Below, in pieces: positions 1-8,108 of a stretch of DNA of 11,020 nt. The DNA comes from Candidatus Saccharicenans sp. (GTDB lineage: Bacteria; Acidobacteriota; Aminicenantia; Aminicenantales; Saccharicenantaceae). The stretch is from positions 1 to 11,020 of the forward strand of contig JANLGB010000068.1 of assembly GCA_024653405.1 (NCBI GenBank), in the 5' to 3' direction. Under the pieces are notes generated by a model, which was not told the origin of the DNA, made no database searches, and saw nothing but the letters and a program-made list of their open reading frames with translations. The stretch's first letter is position 1. Every line of letters starts with the position of its first letter. The position numbers were made by a program, and so were the translations under genes.

Positions 1-1997
1 TGGAGGAAAGCGGCTTTGCTCCTTATTTCCTGGTGGTCCACGACGTGGTGGAGTTTGCCCGGCGCTGCGACATTTACCACAACCTGCGCGGCTCTGGCGC
101 TTCTTCCTACTTAGCCTATCTCCTGGGCATTTCCCGGCTTAACCCGGTAGAATATGATTTATACTTTGAACGTTTCTTAAACCGCGGCCGGCCAGACCCG
201 CCGGATTTTGACCTTGATTTTGAATCCACCCGCCGCGATGAAGTCCTGGAGTATGTGCTGAAACGGTACGGTTCTGGCAAAACCGGCGCGGCTTACGTCT
301 GCAGCCTGAAAAATTACCGGGCCCGCTCCGCCCTTTACGAGACCGCCCGGGCCTTTGGTGTCCCGCCGGAAGAAGCCAGGGCTATGAGCAAGAAGGTGCC
401 GATGTTTGTTGAGCCGGATTACCTGCGGCAGATGCCGCCCCAGGCCGGCTATCTTGAAGTCTGGAAACTGGCTGCCGAGCTTTCCGGTGTCTTTGCTGAA
501 ATTTCGCTGCACGTTGGCGGCCTAATCCTAACGCCGGCAACTGCTGACCGATATCTTCCGCTGGAACAGTCAGTCAAGGGACTTCTGATGTGTCATTATG
601 ACCGCGACACAGTGGAAGAACTTCAGCTCATCAAACTGGACCTTCTTTCCACCCGCGGACTGGCGGCCATTTCTGAAGCAAGCAAGACCTTGCGGCTGGA
701 ACGCATTCCGCCGGATGACTCAAAGACCTATGCCCTGCTGCGGGAAGCCCGGACCATCGGCTGCTTCCAGGTGGAAAGCCCGGCCATGATGAACCTCCTG
801 CGCCGGATGAAGCCGGAAAACCTCGGCGACCTGATTCACGCCTTAGCTCTTATCCGGCCTGGTCCAACTGAAAGCGGGATGAAAGAAGCTTACCTCAGGC
901 GCCGCGAAAGGAGGCCCCTGCCGGAGGACCCGTTGCTGGCCAGGATTCTTCCGGAAACCGGCGGCCTGATGTTTTACGAAGAGCAGGTGATGCAGGTGGC
1001 GGAAAGGGTGGCCGGGTTTCCGCCGGAAGAAGGCGAACTTCTGCGTCGCCAGCTCAAGAAGCGCCGGGTGGATGAACGGCTGCGCCGGAAGTTTTTTGAG
1101 CAGGCGCAAAGCCGCGGTTATTCCGAAGCCGAGGTTAAAAGTCTCTGGCAGAAGATGGAAAAATTTTCTTCCTATTCTTTCAACCGGGCCCACAGTGCTT
1201 CCTATGCCCTGATGGCTTATGAAGCAGTGTACCTGAAGACTCATCATCCGCTGGTCTATATGACAGCGGTGCTCAACGCCGGCGGCGGTTATTACCAGCT
1301 TCCTGAATACGTGGAAGAGGCCAAGAGGCTTGGGGTTGCCATCCTGGGACCGGATGTCAACAGAAGCGGGTACAGATTTCAGGTGGAAGGCAGAGCCATC
1401 AGAGTCGGCCTGGGTTTGATTAAGAATCTTACTGTTAAAACCATAGAGAAAGTCCTCAGCGAGCGGGAAGCTAACGGAGCGTATCTTTCGGTGGAAGATT
1501 TTCTGGGGAGAGTAAGGCCGGGGCAGAGTGATTTGCTGACCCTGATTCAAGCTGGTGCCCTGGATTCGCTGGAGCCGAACCGCAGCCAGCAGGTCCTGCG
1601 CTATTTTCAGGGGGTGTCCGAGCTTAAGGTGGCTGACATCAATGAGGAAGAGAAGCGGAAGTTTCAACTGGAGAAGTTGGGCTTTTTGCCGTCGGGTGAC
1701 CCGCTGGAGTTTCTGGACAGAAGGCGGCCGCCGCTGCGGGTGGCTCAGCTTAAAGATTTAGCTGGTCAGGTGGTGGAGCTGGCGGTGAGGATAATTGATG
1801 CGCGGGAAATAAGAACGGCTAAGGGGCTAACTTATTTTTACCTTTTTGAGGATGAGACTGGGCTGGTCGAAGGAGTGGGGCAGAGGAAGGCTTTAGCTTT
1901 TGGCACCCCACCAGTGTGCTTTCTACGGGCTGAAGTGCGCCTTGAGCAAAGCACCCACCCACGCCTGGTAAATTGCTTCTTCCTGCGCACCTTCTAA
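1..1997 (+). CDS. DNA polymerase III alpha subunit, DnaE family (DnaE2/ImuC-like), 5' part missing
   Basis: This is the 3' part of a C-family replicative or translesion polymerase. The reading frame is open from base 3, so the real start and the N-terminal PHP domain lie left of the window; the GTG at 33 is internal. Counting from base 3, PDFDLDF at residues 67-73 supplies two catalytic aspartates (D68, D70). LIKLDLL supplies the third (D213). HVGG at 170-173, CFQVES, RPGP, the YEEQVMQ region and FNRAHSASYALMAY follow in the family order. A helix-hairpin-helix segment ending in AGALDSL and a C-terminal OB-fold (RTAKGLTYFYLFEDETG) complete it. RRDEVLEYV, NYRARSAL and HVGG (rather than HAGG) resemble DnaE2/ImuC, the error-prone SOS-type polymerase. 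The protein stops right after the OB domain, with no tau-binding extension like that of E. coli DnaE. I see no obvious QxxLF clamp motif between the HhH and OB parts. The DnaE family is certain; the DnaE2 subclass is inference, and neighbouring imuA/imuB would have to lie outside the window. Confidence 0.93.
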   Translation, partial: EESGFAPYFLVVHDVVEFARRCDIYHNLRGSGASSYLAYLLGISRLNPVEYDLYFERFLNRGRPDPPDFDLDFESTRRDEVLEYVLKRYGSGKTGAAYVCSLKNYRARSALYETARAFGVPPEEARAMSKKVPMFVEPDYLRQMPPQAGYLEVWKLAAELSGVFAEISLHVGGLILTPATADRYLPLEQSVKGLLMCHYDRDTVEELQLIKLDLLSTRGLAAISEASKTLRLERIPPDDSKTYALLREARTIGCFQVESPAMMNLLRRMKPENLGDLIHALALIRPGPTESGMKEAYLRRRERRPLPEDPLLARILPETGGLMFYEEQVMQVAERVAGFPPEEGELLRRQLKKRRVDERLRRKFFEQAQSRGYSEAEVKSLWQKMEKFSSYSFNRAHSASYALMAYEAVYLKTHHPLVYMTAVLNAGGGYYQLPEYVEEAKRLGVAILGPDVNRSGYRFQVEGRAIRVGLGLIKNLTVKTIEKVLSEREANGAYLSVEDFLGRVRPGQSDLLTLIQAGALDSLEPNRSQQVLRYFQGVSELKVADINEEEKRKFQLEKLGFLPSGDPLEFLDRRRPPLRVAQLKDLAGQVVELAVRIIDAREIRTAKGLTYFYLFEDETGLVEGVGQRKALAFGTPPVCFLRAEVRLEQSTHPRLVNCFFLRTF

Positions 1998-2057
1998 TAG
2001 CGTTTTCTGTGTCTCTTTCTGGGGTCTTGATTTCTGGGCGACATGATTTCTGATTTC

Positions 2058-2326
2058 TGGGGTCGGACCACGGTAAATATTTTAATTTCTTCAATTTAGC
2101 TCATAATTTGACCCAAAAAATCAGCCTTAAAGCCATTTTTGTGGGTATCAAAACAGGCTTTTGCTGTCGTTAAAGCACTAATTACTAAGAGACCGATTAC
2201 GGGCGGAAGATTATGCTTTTCTTAATGAGTTTTTGCCCCTCTCAAAATCAGCTTTAAGGCCATATTTAACCCGCTAAAAACAGCTTAACTTTTGAATATT
2301 CAAATAGATAGCGTGGTCCGACCCCA
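2058..2326. repeat. MITE-like element, copy A, with 15-bp perfect terminal inverted repeats
   Basis: The left end TGGGGTCGGACCACG (2058-2072) is exactly the reverse complement of the right end CGTGGTCCGACCCCA (2312-2326). Inside, a second pair of inverted words, GCCTTAAAGC on the left and GCTTTAAGGC on the right, sits at similar distances from the ends. Much of the element is therefore a weak long palindrome that could fold back on itself. It has no ORF of note. A diverged copy in the same orientation lies at 3275-3525. Length, terminal inverted repeats and lack of coding potential fit a non-autonomous transposable element (MITE). I see no clear target-site duplication. GGGGTCGGACC-type ends also recall repeats mobilised by Y1/REP-associated transposases; that link is from memory and not shown here. 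Confidence 0.75.
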
Positions 2327-2369
2327 ATTAATCTGACTCCAATTAATCCGTTAATCCGACCCCAATTAA
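2317..2369. repeat. tandem 15-bp repeats (TCCGACCCCAATTAA) at the edge of element A
   Basis: Three 15-bp units follow one another: TCCGACCCCAATTAA (2317-2331), TCTGACTCCAATTAA (2332-2346, two changes) and TCCGACCCCAATTAA (2355-2369). An 8-base partial unit TCCGTTAA (2347-2354) lies between the second and third. The first unit overlaps the right inverted end of element A, so the array looks like repeated copies of that end plus AATTAA. It could be a footprint of repeated insertion or excision, or slippage on the element's end. Confidence 0.8.
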
Positions 2370-2412
2370 AAACCAAATTAAAATTCAACCCCATATCCTA
2401 GTTAGTCCAGTT

Positions 2413-3084
2413 TTAAGGTTTATTTGGTATAGCAATCTCTTCCCGCTTGAAAATTAAAGCTAGTGACCAGCTTGACCCAGGAAAGGTTATGCCCCAAAGC
2501 GCAGCAACCCAGATCATCCAGTGCCAGTACATCTGCAAAGCAATAAAAGGGAGCAAAAGGCCGTTGGCTATCAGAAACCACTTGGCTACTCGCTCCACCC
2601 CTTTGCCGGTGAAGACTAAGGCTAAGAACAGCGTGGCCAGGCTCATAAGGCTGTAGCCCAGAATATAAACAGCGTAGAGAAATGAATTAAAGGGAACAAA
2701 GAGGAACGGCTCCACCCCTGTGGTGCGGCCTGCGGCCAGCCTGGGACCTACCCAGGTAAGCTGGACATAACAATTTATGCTGATCAGAGCCGTATAAATC
2801 GTAGCAAAAGCTACTGCTGATCGGCTCCAAATTTTCCTATCTGGCGGGGTCAGGCGGTCAACACTAATTACCAGAACCAGGAAGGCCGAGCCGAGAAACA
2901 GTGAAGGTGTTAAAAGGACAAATATTCCGAGTGGCGTGCTCATACTTTCAGACCCACCCTTAGAACCCAACCATCCCAGCCACTCTGCCAGCTGGCCCAG
3001 TACGTAGATCAAACTGAAGGTTGTGGACAGGACAGCCGACCAGAATCCTGCCGCCCGAGTAGCGGGAGAAATTTTTTCTAACAT
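2413..3084 (-). CDS. conserved-looking six-helix integral membrane protein of unknown function
   Basis: A 223-residue protein with about six hydrophobic spans, roughly at residues 12-34, 51-73, 86-108, 130-155, 168-185 and 188-208, joined by short loops. The ATG at 3084 is preceded by AAAGGAGAA at a normal distance, which fixes the start. The loops contain SKGGSESMSTPLG and TGKGVERVAKWFL. I recognise no catalytic motif, binding site or named domain. It resembles uncharacterised membrane proteins I have seen in other bacteria and archaea, but I cannot name a family. It stands alone on the minus strand, convergent with the polymerase gene, and is bracketed by the two copies of the ~260 bp repeat. 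That could mean it arrived or moved with them. A TATAAT hexamer on the minus strand at 3189-3194 could serve as its -10, but I see no matching -35. Confidence 0.8.
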   Translation of the reverse strand: MLEKISPATRAAGFWSAVLSTTFSLIYVLGQLAEWLGWLGSKGGSESMSTPLGIFVLLTPSLFLGSAFLVLVISVDRLTPPDRKIWSRSAVAFATIYTALISINCYVQLTWVGPRLAAGRTTGVEPFLFVPFNSFLYAVYILGYSLMSLATLFLALVFTGKGVERVAKWFLIANGLLLPFIALQMYWHWMIWVAALWGITFPGSSWSLALIFKREEIAIPNKP

Positions 3085-3619
3085 TAAAGTTCTCCTTTGA
3101 TTTATCTGGATAAAGTCAGAGCATTAGCGAGTGCGGCTCAGTCTGCGGAACAAAATGCTGGCGGCCAAGGGTTATTGTTCTCTACTCAATTATAAGCATG
3201 GGGTATATTAGCGATAGATGGAAGTCAATTTAATAACTAAGGTTTAGAGACAGCTTCTCTGAGGCCAGTTTTTTAGGACCAGATCAGGGCAAATATTTAA
3301 TTTCCTCAAGTTATCCGATAAATTAAACTGAAAAATTCGCCTTAAAGATATTTTCCGGGGAGATAAAAGATAATCTAAGCTTAAGGCAATAAGTTGACTG
3401 TTGACAGAATTTGTTTCCTTTATTGAGTTCTTGTTCCCCTTATAATCAGTTCCTAAGGCCTATCTAATCTGCTAAAAAATAGCTTAATTTGCTAATATTC
3501 AAATAGATATCTTGGTTTGAGCCCGATTTTAACACCATGATCCCGGCCACCAAGCCTAATGAAGCTACTCCAAAAAGATGTAAGGGATTGCCATCATTCT
3601 ATAATTTAATAATCAAGGC
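3085..3619. other. gene-free stretch with repeat element copy B and a possible gene remnant
   Basis: This stretch separates lysA from the membrane protein, both on the minus strand. Its middle is repeat copy B (3275-3525). Bases 3085-3274 should hold the promoter of the membrane gene; a TATAAT on the minus strand at 3189-3194 is the only candidate box I see. Bases 3526-3598 on the minus strand read as a short hydrophobic segment (..LFGVASLGLVAGIMVLKSG) without a start codon. The frame then runs into copy B and stops at 3464-3466, which may be a broken end of a lost gene. Confidence 0.5.
3275..3525. repeat. MITE-like element, diverged copy B (same orientation as copy A)
   Basis: It aligns with copy A at both ends and poorly in the centre. 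On the left, AAATATTTAATTTCCTCAA and GCCTTAAAGATATTTT correspond to AAATATTTTAATTTCTTCAA and GCCTTAAAGCCATTTTT in copy A. On the right, ATTGAGTTCTTG, TCCTAAGGCC, CTGCTAAAAA and TAGCTTAA correspond to matching words in copy A in the same order. The 16-mer AATATTCAAATAGATA is identical in both. By eye the two arms match at about three positions in four. The terminal inverted repeats are decayed here (AGGACC... on the left, ...GAGCCCG on the right), so this copy looks older and inactive. Confidence 0.7.
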
Positions 3620-4867
3620 TCAGAGCAGGATTTCTTTTGGAATCAGGCGAAAGTTGAAATTGGAGGCCATGCTGTGGCAGTAGGCCCCGGCCATGAGAAC
3701 CGCCATAATGTGGCCTCGCTTAGGTATCGGCATCAGCCGCTCAACACCGAAGACATCTCCTGTTTCGCAAAGATGTCCGGCTACGGTAATTTTCTCTTTT
3801 TGTTGGCCGTTAACACAGCTGGCATTGACAATTTCATGGTAGGCTTCTTCATAGATGACCGGCCGGGGCACAGTGTTGTATGTCCCGGCGTTAACGCAGG
3901 CAAATAAGTTTCGGTAACTTTTCTTGACGTATTCCACTTTCATCAGCAAAACGCCAGCATTAGCTACCAGGTATTTTCCAGGTTCAACGGTAATGGCTTT
4001 TAGGTCGAGTTTTGAGCTTTCGACTTTATCCAGGATGTAAGCTGCGTACTCAGCCAGAGGAAACAGCCGCTGTTCAGCCCGGTATTTGGGTCCAAAGCCT
4101 CCCCCAAAGTCCAGAAATTCCAGGTTAAAGCCTGCTTTTTTCAGTTCTCGCGCCTTTTTAATCATCCGGTCAACTGCCTTAATAGCTACCGGAAAATCTT
4201 CTTCCGTCCAGCCCGAGCCCAAATGCTGATGCAAGCCAACCGCTTCAAAACCAAGTTGTTTGAGCTTTTTGAAAGCCTCAATTACTCTCGCCTCTTCCAC
4301 CCCGAACTTGATTGGCGTACCGTCAGAACTTCGCTCTCCCGCCGTTACTGTCTTGCTGCAAAAGCCTCGCCCGAGGCCTGGATTCCAACGCACCGAAACT
4401 CGCACCGGCTTTTTTCGCCGCATTTTCCTTCGCGCCTCGGCCAGCAGTTCTATCTGTTCGTAAGCATCAATGTTAATAGTCACCTCTGGATGTTTCAGAA
4501 TGCGCTCGAAATCTTTTAAGCTGATGGAAGTCCCGGTGAACATGATTCTGTTTTCAGGAAAGCCAGCTTTAAGAGCAGTTTCCACTTCAGCCGGAGAGAC
4601 AGCATCAATCCAGCAGCCTTTTTTAAGCAAGGTTTTTAAGATTGCCTTATGAGGGTTGGCTTTCAGGGCGTAGGCGATTCTAACTTCCAGCCCGGTGGGG
4701 GCTGAAGAAAACGCCTCCTTGAGGCTGGCCAGGTTCCTCAGCACCTGCTTCCGACTGTAAACATAGAGGGGGGTCCCGTATTTCCTGGCGATTGTCTCTG
4801 CCGATTGATTCTCCAGGAGTAACCGGTTATTTTTTGCTTTTAAGAATTCATTTTCCCACCAGTTCAT
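3620..4867 (-). CDS. lysA: diaminopimelate decarboxylase
   Basis: A fold-type III PLP decarboxylase that converts meso-diaminopimelate to L-lysine in the cytoplasm, the last step of lysine synthesis. At 415 residues it has the usual family length. The PLP lysine is K69 in YALKANPH. H215 in LHQHLGSGW, the glycine loop DFGGGFG (253-259), EPGK (296-299), the CETGD motif (367-371) with its active-site cysteine, and GAYCHSMASNFN (394-405) follow in order. CETGD and GAY..SM.SN.N favour diaminopimelate decarboxylase over ornithine or arginine decarboxylases. One oddity is lysine in place of the usual arginine of EPGR, a substrate-contacting position in this family. The ATG at 4867 has AAGGA about eight bases upstream. 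It lies downstream of the DUF72 gene on the same strand with a ~290-base gap, so co-transcription is possible but not shown. Confidence 0.93.
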   Translation of the reverse strand: MNWWENEFLKAKNNRLLLENQSAETIARKYGTPLYVYSRKQVLRNLASLKEAFSSAPTGLEVRIAYALKANPHKAILKTLLKKGCWIDAVSPAEVETALKAGFPENRIMFTGTSISLKDFERILKHPEVTINIDAYEQIELLAEARRKMRRKKPVRVSVRWNPGLGRGFCSKTVTAGERSSDGTPIKFGVEEARVIEAFKKLKQLGFEAVGLHQHLGSGWTEEDFPVAIKAVDRMIKKARELKKAGFNLEFLDFGGGFGPKYRAEQRLFPLAEYAAYILDKVESSKLDLKAITVEPGKYLVANAGVLLMKVEYVKKSYRNLFACVNAGTYNTVPRPVIYEEAYHEIVNASCVNGQQKEKITVAGHLCETGDVFGVERLMPIPKRGHIMAVLMAGAYCHSMASNFNFRLIPKEILL

Positions 4868-5009
4868 GTTCTGAATCCTTGATTTATTACTTCGTTAATA
4901 TTAAAGCCTGATTATTATTCATTTTCGTCTGAATTTCTAGGAGTCCAGCAACATCCTGGCCATGGCTGACGATTGGAGAATGTCTGTCCCCCCTCTCTTT
5001 TTGCTCTGG

Positions 5010-5114
5010 CTATCTCTTAACTCTCCTTCTTTTGGAAAACACGGGTATCGGGACCCGCCTTTTTTTGACATTTCCATCCACGCGCTGCACTGCGACTTCA
5101 AGATCATCTTCCAC
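5010..5114 (-). CDS. possible small basic protein (34 aa), GTG start, unconfirmed
   Basis: In the gap between the DUF72 gene and lysA, on their strand, a frame beginning at GTG 5114 encodes a short peptide. It has an acidic start (EDDLEVAVQRVDGNV) and a very basic end (KKRRVPIPVFSKRRRVKR), and stops at 5010-5012. The composition looks more protein-like than the longer competing frame from 5122 on the same strand, which is rich in W, M, C and S. The frame has no ATG and no clear Shine-Dalgarno, and it stays open upstream into the end of the DUF72 gene. It could be a small gene, the tail of a decayed gene, or chance. I recognise no family. Confidence 0.25.
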   Translation of the reverse strand: MEDDLEVAVQRVDGNVKKRRVPIPVFSKRRRVKR

Positions 5115-5158
5115 CAGGCCATGGCCAGACTCTAATATCCTGTTGCCAGGCAGCCTTC

Positions 5159-6112
5159 TCAGTCCTTTTCTTCTTCCCGGCTGCCCCCTTTTTCCTGAGC
5201 TCTGTTTTGGCTCTCTTCCTGTTCTTCGAACAGGTCGATCTGTCCTTTTTCCAGCCTTTTGGCAATTTCTTTTAAGACCGGGTATTTTTCCAGCATGGTG
5301 GCCGGTATCTGGAGCTTCTCTCCGGTCAGCATGTTTTTAATCTGCAGGGCATTGGCCAGAGCCTGGCCGCGGTAATGATTGTTGGTGATGATGAAAACCC
5401 GGTCGCTGCCCTCGGCCAGCTTCTTTATCCGTCCGACCCATTCGCTGAGCTCGTCAGTGGTATAGAGGTAATTGTAGCGGTCATCCCGTCCGGCCTCCTC
5501 CCGGAACCAGTCTTTGTAGTTCCGCCCGTGGAGCCGGACATAGGAAAACCTGGGGTTGGTGATGATGGCTGAGGGTTTGATTGAGTGCTGAAAAATCGGC
5601 TGGTCGATGTTGCAGAAGCAGACCTTATGTTCTTTCAGGAATTCATGAAAATCGGGCCGGTCCCAGGATGAATGGCGCACCTCCAGGGCCAGAGGAAATT
5701 CGGAGAACAGCGAAAAGAGTCTTTCCAGGTATTCCCGGTTTTCAGCGGTGTTGATAAAAGACCAGGGAAACTGAACCAGGATGGCAGCCAGGCGCTGCTT
5801 GACGGCCAGAGGCTCTATTCCTTTCTTGAATTCGTCTATCTCTTTTTGAGAAAAATCCTTCCTCTGGTGGGTGAATACCTGGAGCAGTTTCACGGTGAAA
5901 AGAAACTGGGCAAAAGCCTGAACCCGGCGCAGCCAGGAAAAAGCCATACCGGGTGACGGCGGTCGGTAGAAGGTGGAGTTAATTTCTACGATATCAATAA
6001 AATTAGCCAGGTATTCCAGGGGGTGAAAGCTCTGGCCCTTGACCGGCGGATAGACGATTCCTTCCCAGTCTTCATAACTCCAGCCGGCGGTGCCGACGTA
6101 ATATTTCTTCAT
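5159..6112 (-). CDS. DUF72 (YecE-like) domain protein with a charged tail and a QIDLF motif
   Basis: This belongs to the DUF72/YecE family, a TIM-barrel fold of unknown function. Family signatures, in ATG-based numbering, are YVGTAGWSYEDW (5-16), DIVEINSTFYRPP (40-52), ILVQFPWSF (111-119), LALEVRHSSW (141-150), YVRLHGRN (191-198) and NNHYRGQALANAL (244-256). The 317-residue length exceeds the core because of a C-terminal tail rich in E, Q, R and K. At its beginning is QIDLF (291-295), which matches the bacterial sliding-clamp-binding pentapeptide. I chose the ATG at 6112 over the TTG nine bases upstream; neither has a clear Shine-Dalgarno. It is divergent from serS across a 357-base gap and upstream of lysA on the same strand. 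The family call is sure; the function is not known. Confidence 0.9.
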   Translation of the reverse strand: MKKYYVGTAGWSYEDWEGIVYPPVKGQSFHPLEYLANFIDIVEINSTFYRPPSPGMAFSWLRRVQAFAQFLFTVKLLQVFTHQRKDFSQKEIDEFKKGIEPLAVKQRLAAILVQFPWSFINTAENREYLERLFSLFSEFPLALEVRHSSWDRPDFHEFLKEHKVCFCNIDQPIFQHSIKPSAIITNPRFSYVRLHGRNYKDWFREEAGRDDRYNYLYTTDELSEWVGRIKKLAEGSDRVFIITNNHYRGQALANALQIKNMLTGEKLQIPATMLEKYPVLKEIAKRLEKGQIDLFEEQEESQNRAQEKGGSREEEKD

Positions 6113-7752
<1,640 letters not shown>

Positions 7753-7787
7753 ACAGGCAGCCGTTACCTTCCTGATTCATAATTCAT

Positions 7788-7817
7788 AATATATGAACGT
7801 CCATTCATATATTTTTT
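7788..7817. terminator. AT-rich hairpin with T-run after serS (terminator or operator-like palindrome)
   Basis: AATATATGAA (7788-7797) pairs perfectly with TTCATATATT (7804-7813) across a six-base loop, followed by T residues to 7817. It lies 35 bases after the serS stop, so a Rho-independent terminator is the simplest reading, although the stem has almost no G-C pairs. As DNA it is also a 24-bp near-palindrome (ATATATGAACG-TC-CATTCATATAT, one mismatch per arm), the shape of a TetR-family operator. No regulator gene is near. Confidence 0.5.
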
Positions 7818-8068
7818 GAAAGCCGGGGTCTTAAGCTCTGACTCCAAAATGGTCAGGGCAATTTGTGGTTAAAACGGCTTAAATACATAAACCTAATGAA
7901 CTAAACCCCTTAGGAGCATCCAATATCATGGCCGCCTTGGCTTCTCTTCAGCCGGCTGCTTGTAAAGACTACCCTAAGTTGCCGTTAATTGAGTTCTGGC
8001 CACATTAAAACAAAACTTAAGGCCTTATGAATCATTCCTTCTAGCAATCGGGCCGGCCGGGGCGACAC

Positions 8069-8097
8069 TTGTCATCAGTCGGGTCTAAGGTTAAAAT
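8069..8097 (+). promoter_or_regulatory. promoter of tRNA-Ser(TGA)
   Basis: TTGTCA (8069-8074) and TAAAAT (8092-8097) are separated by exactly 17 bases, a near-consensus sigma-70-type promoter. The expected start is near 8104, about five bases before the mature tRNA 5' end at 8109. Confidence 0.7.
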
Positions 8098-8108
8098 ACT
8101 AACTTCCC

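Larger units (their letters stand above)
1998..2412. other. gene-free stretch between convergent genes, holding repeat element A and a short tandem array
   Basis: This AT-rich gap lies between the polymerase stop and the stop of the minus-strand membrane protein. Almost all of it is taken by the MITE-like element (2058-2326) and the 15-bp tandem units that follow (2317-2369). The first 60 bases carry repeated 'gatttctgg' words and nothing else I recognise. I found no convincing intrinsic terminator for either convergent gene, although the element's own inverted ends could form a long hairpin. Confidence 0.7.
7753..8108. other. gene-free stretch between serS and tRNA-Ser
   Basis: After serS come an AT-rich palindrome (7788-7817), a region with weak resemblance to the ~260 bp repeat (about 7851-8035), and the tRNA promoter (8069-8097). 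The antisense ORF crossing the tRNA is spurious. I see no other gene here. Confidence 0.6.

Noticed and set aside
843..1667. Minus-strand 274-aa ORF opposite the polymerase
   Set aside because: No family features, and it lies entirely antisense to conserved DnaE sequence.
2058..3525. Complete insertion sequence or transposon with its own transposase
   Set aside because: No ORF between or within the repeats resembles any transposase. The only gene between them is a membrane protein.
4937..5122. Minus-strand 61-aa ORF starting at ATG 5122
   Set aside because: It has an odd composition (W, M, C, S and G rich) and no Shine-Dalgarno. The overlapping GTG frame on the same strand looks more protein-like.
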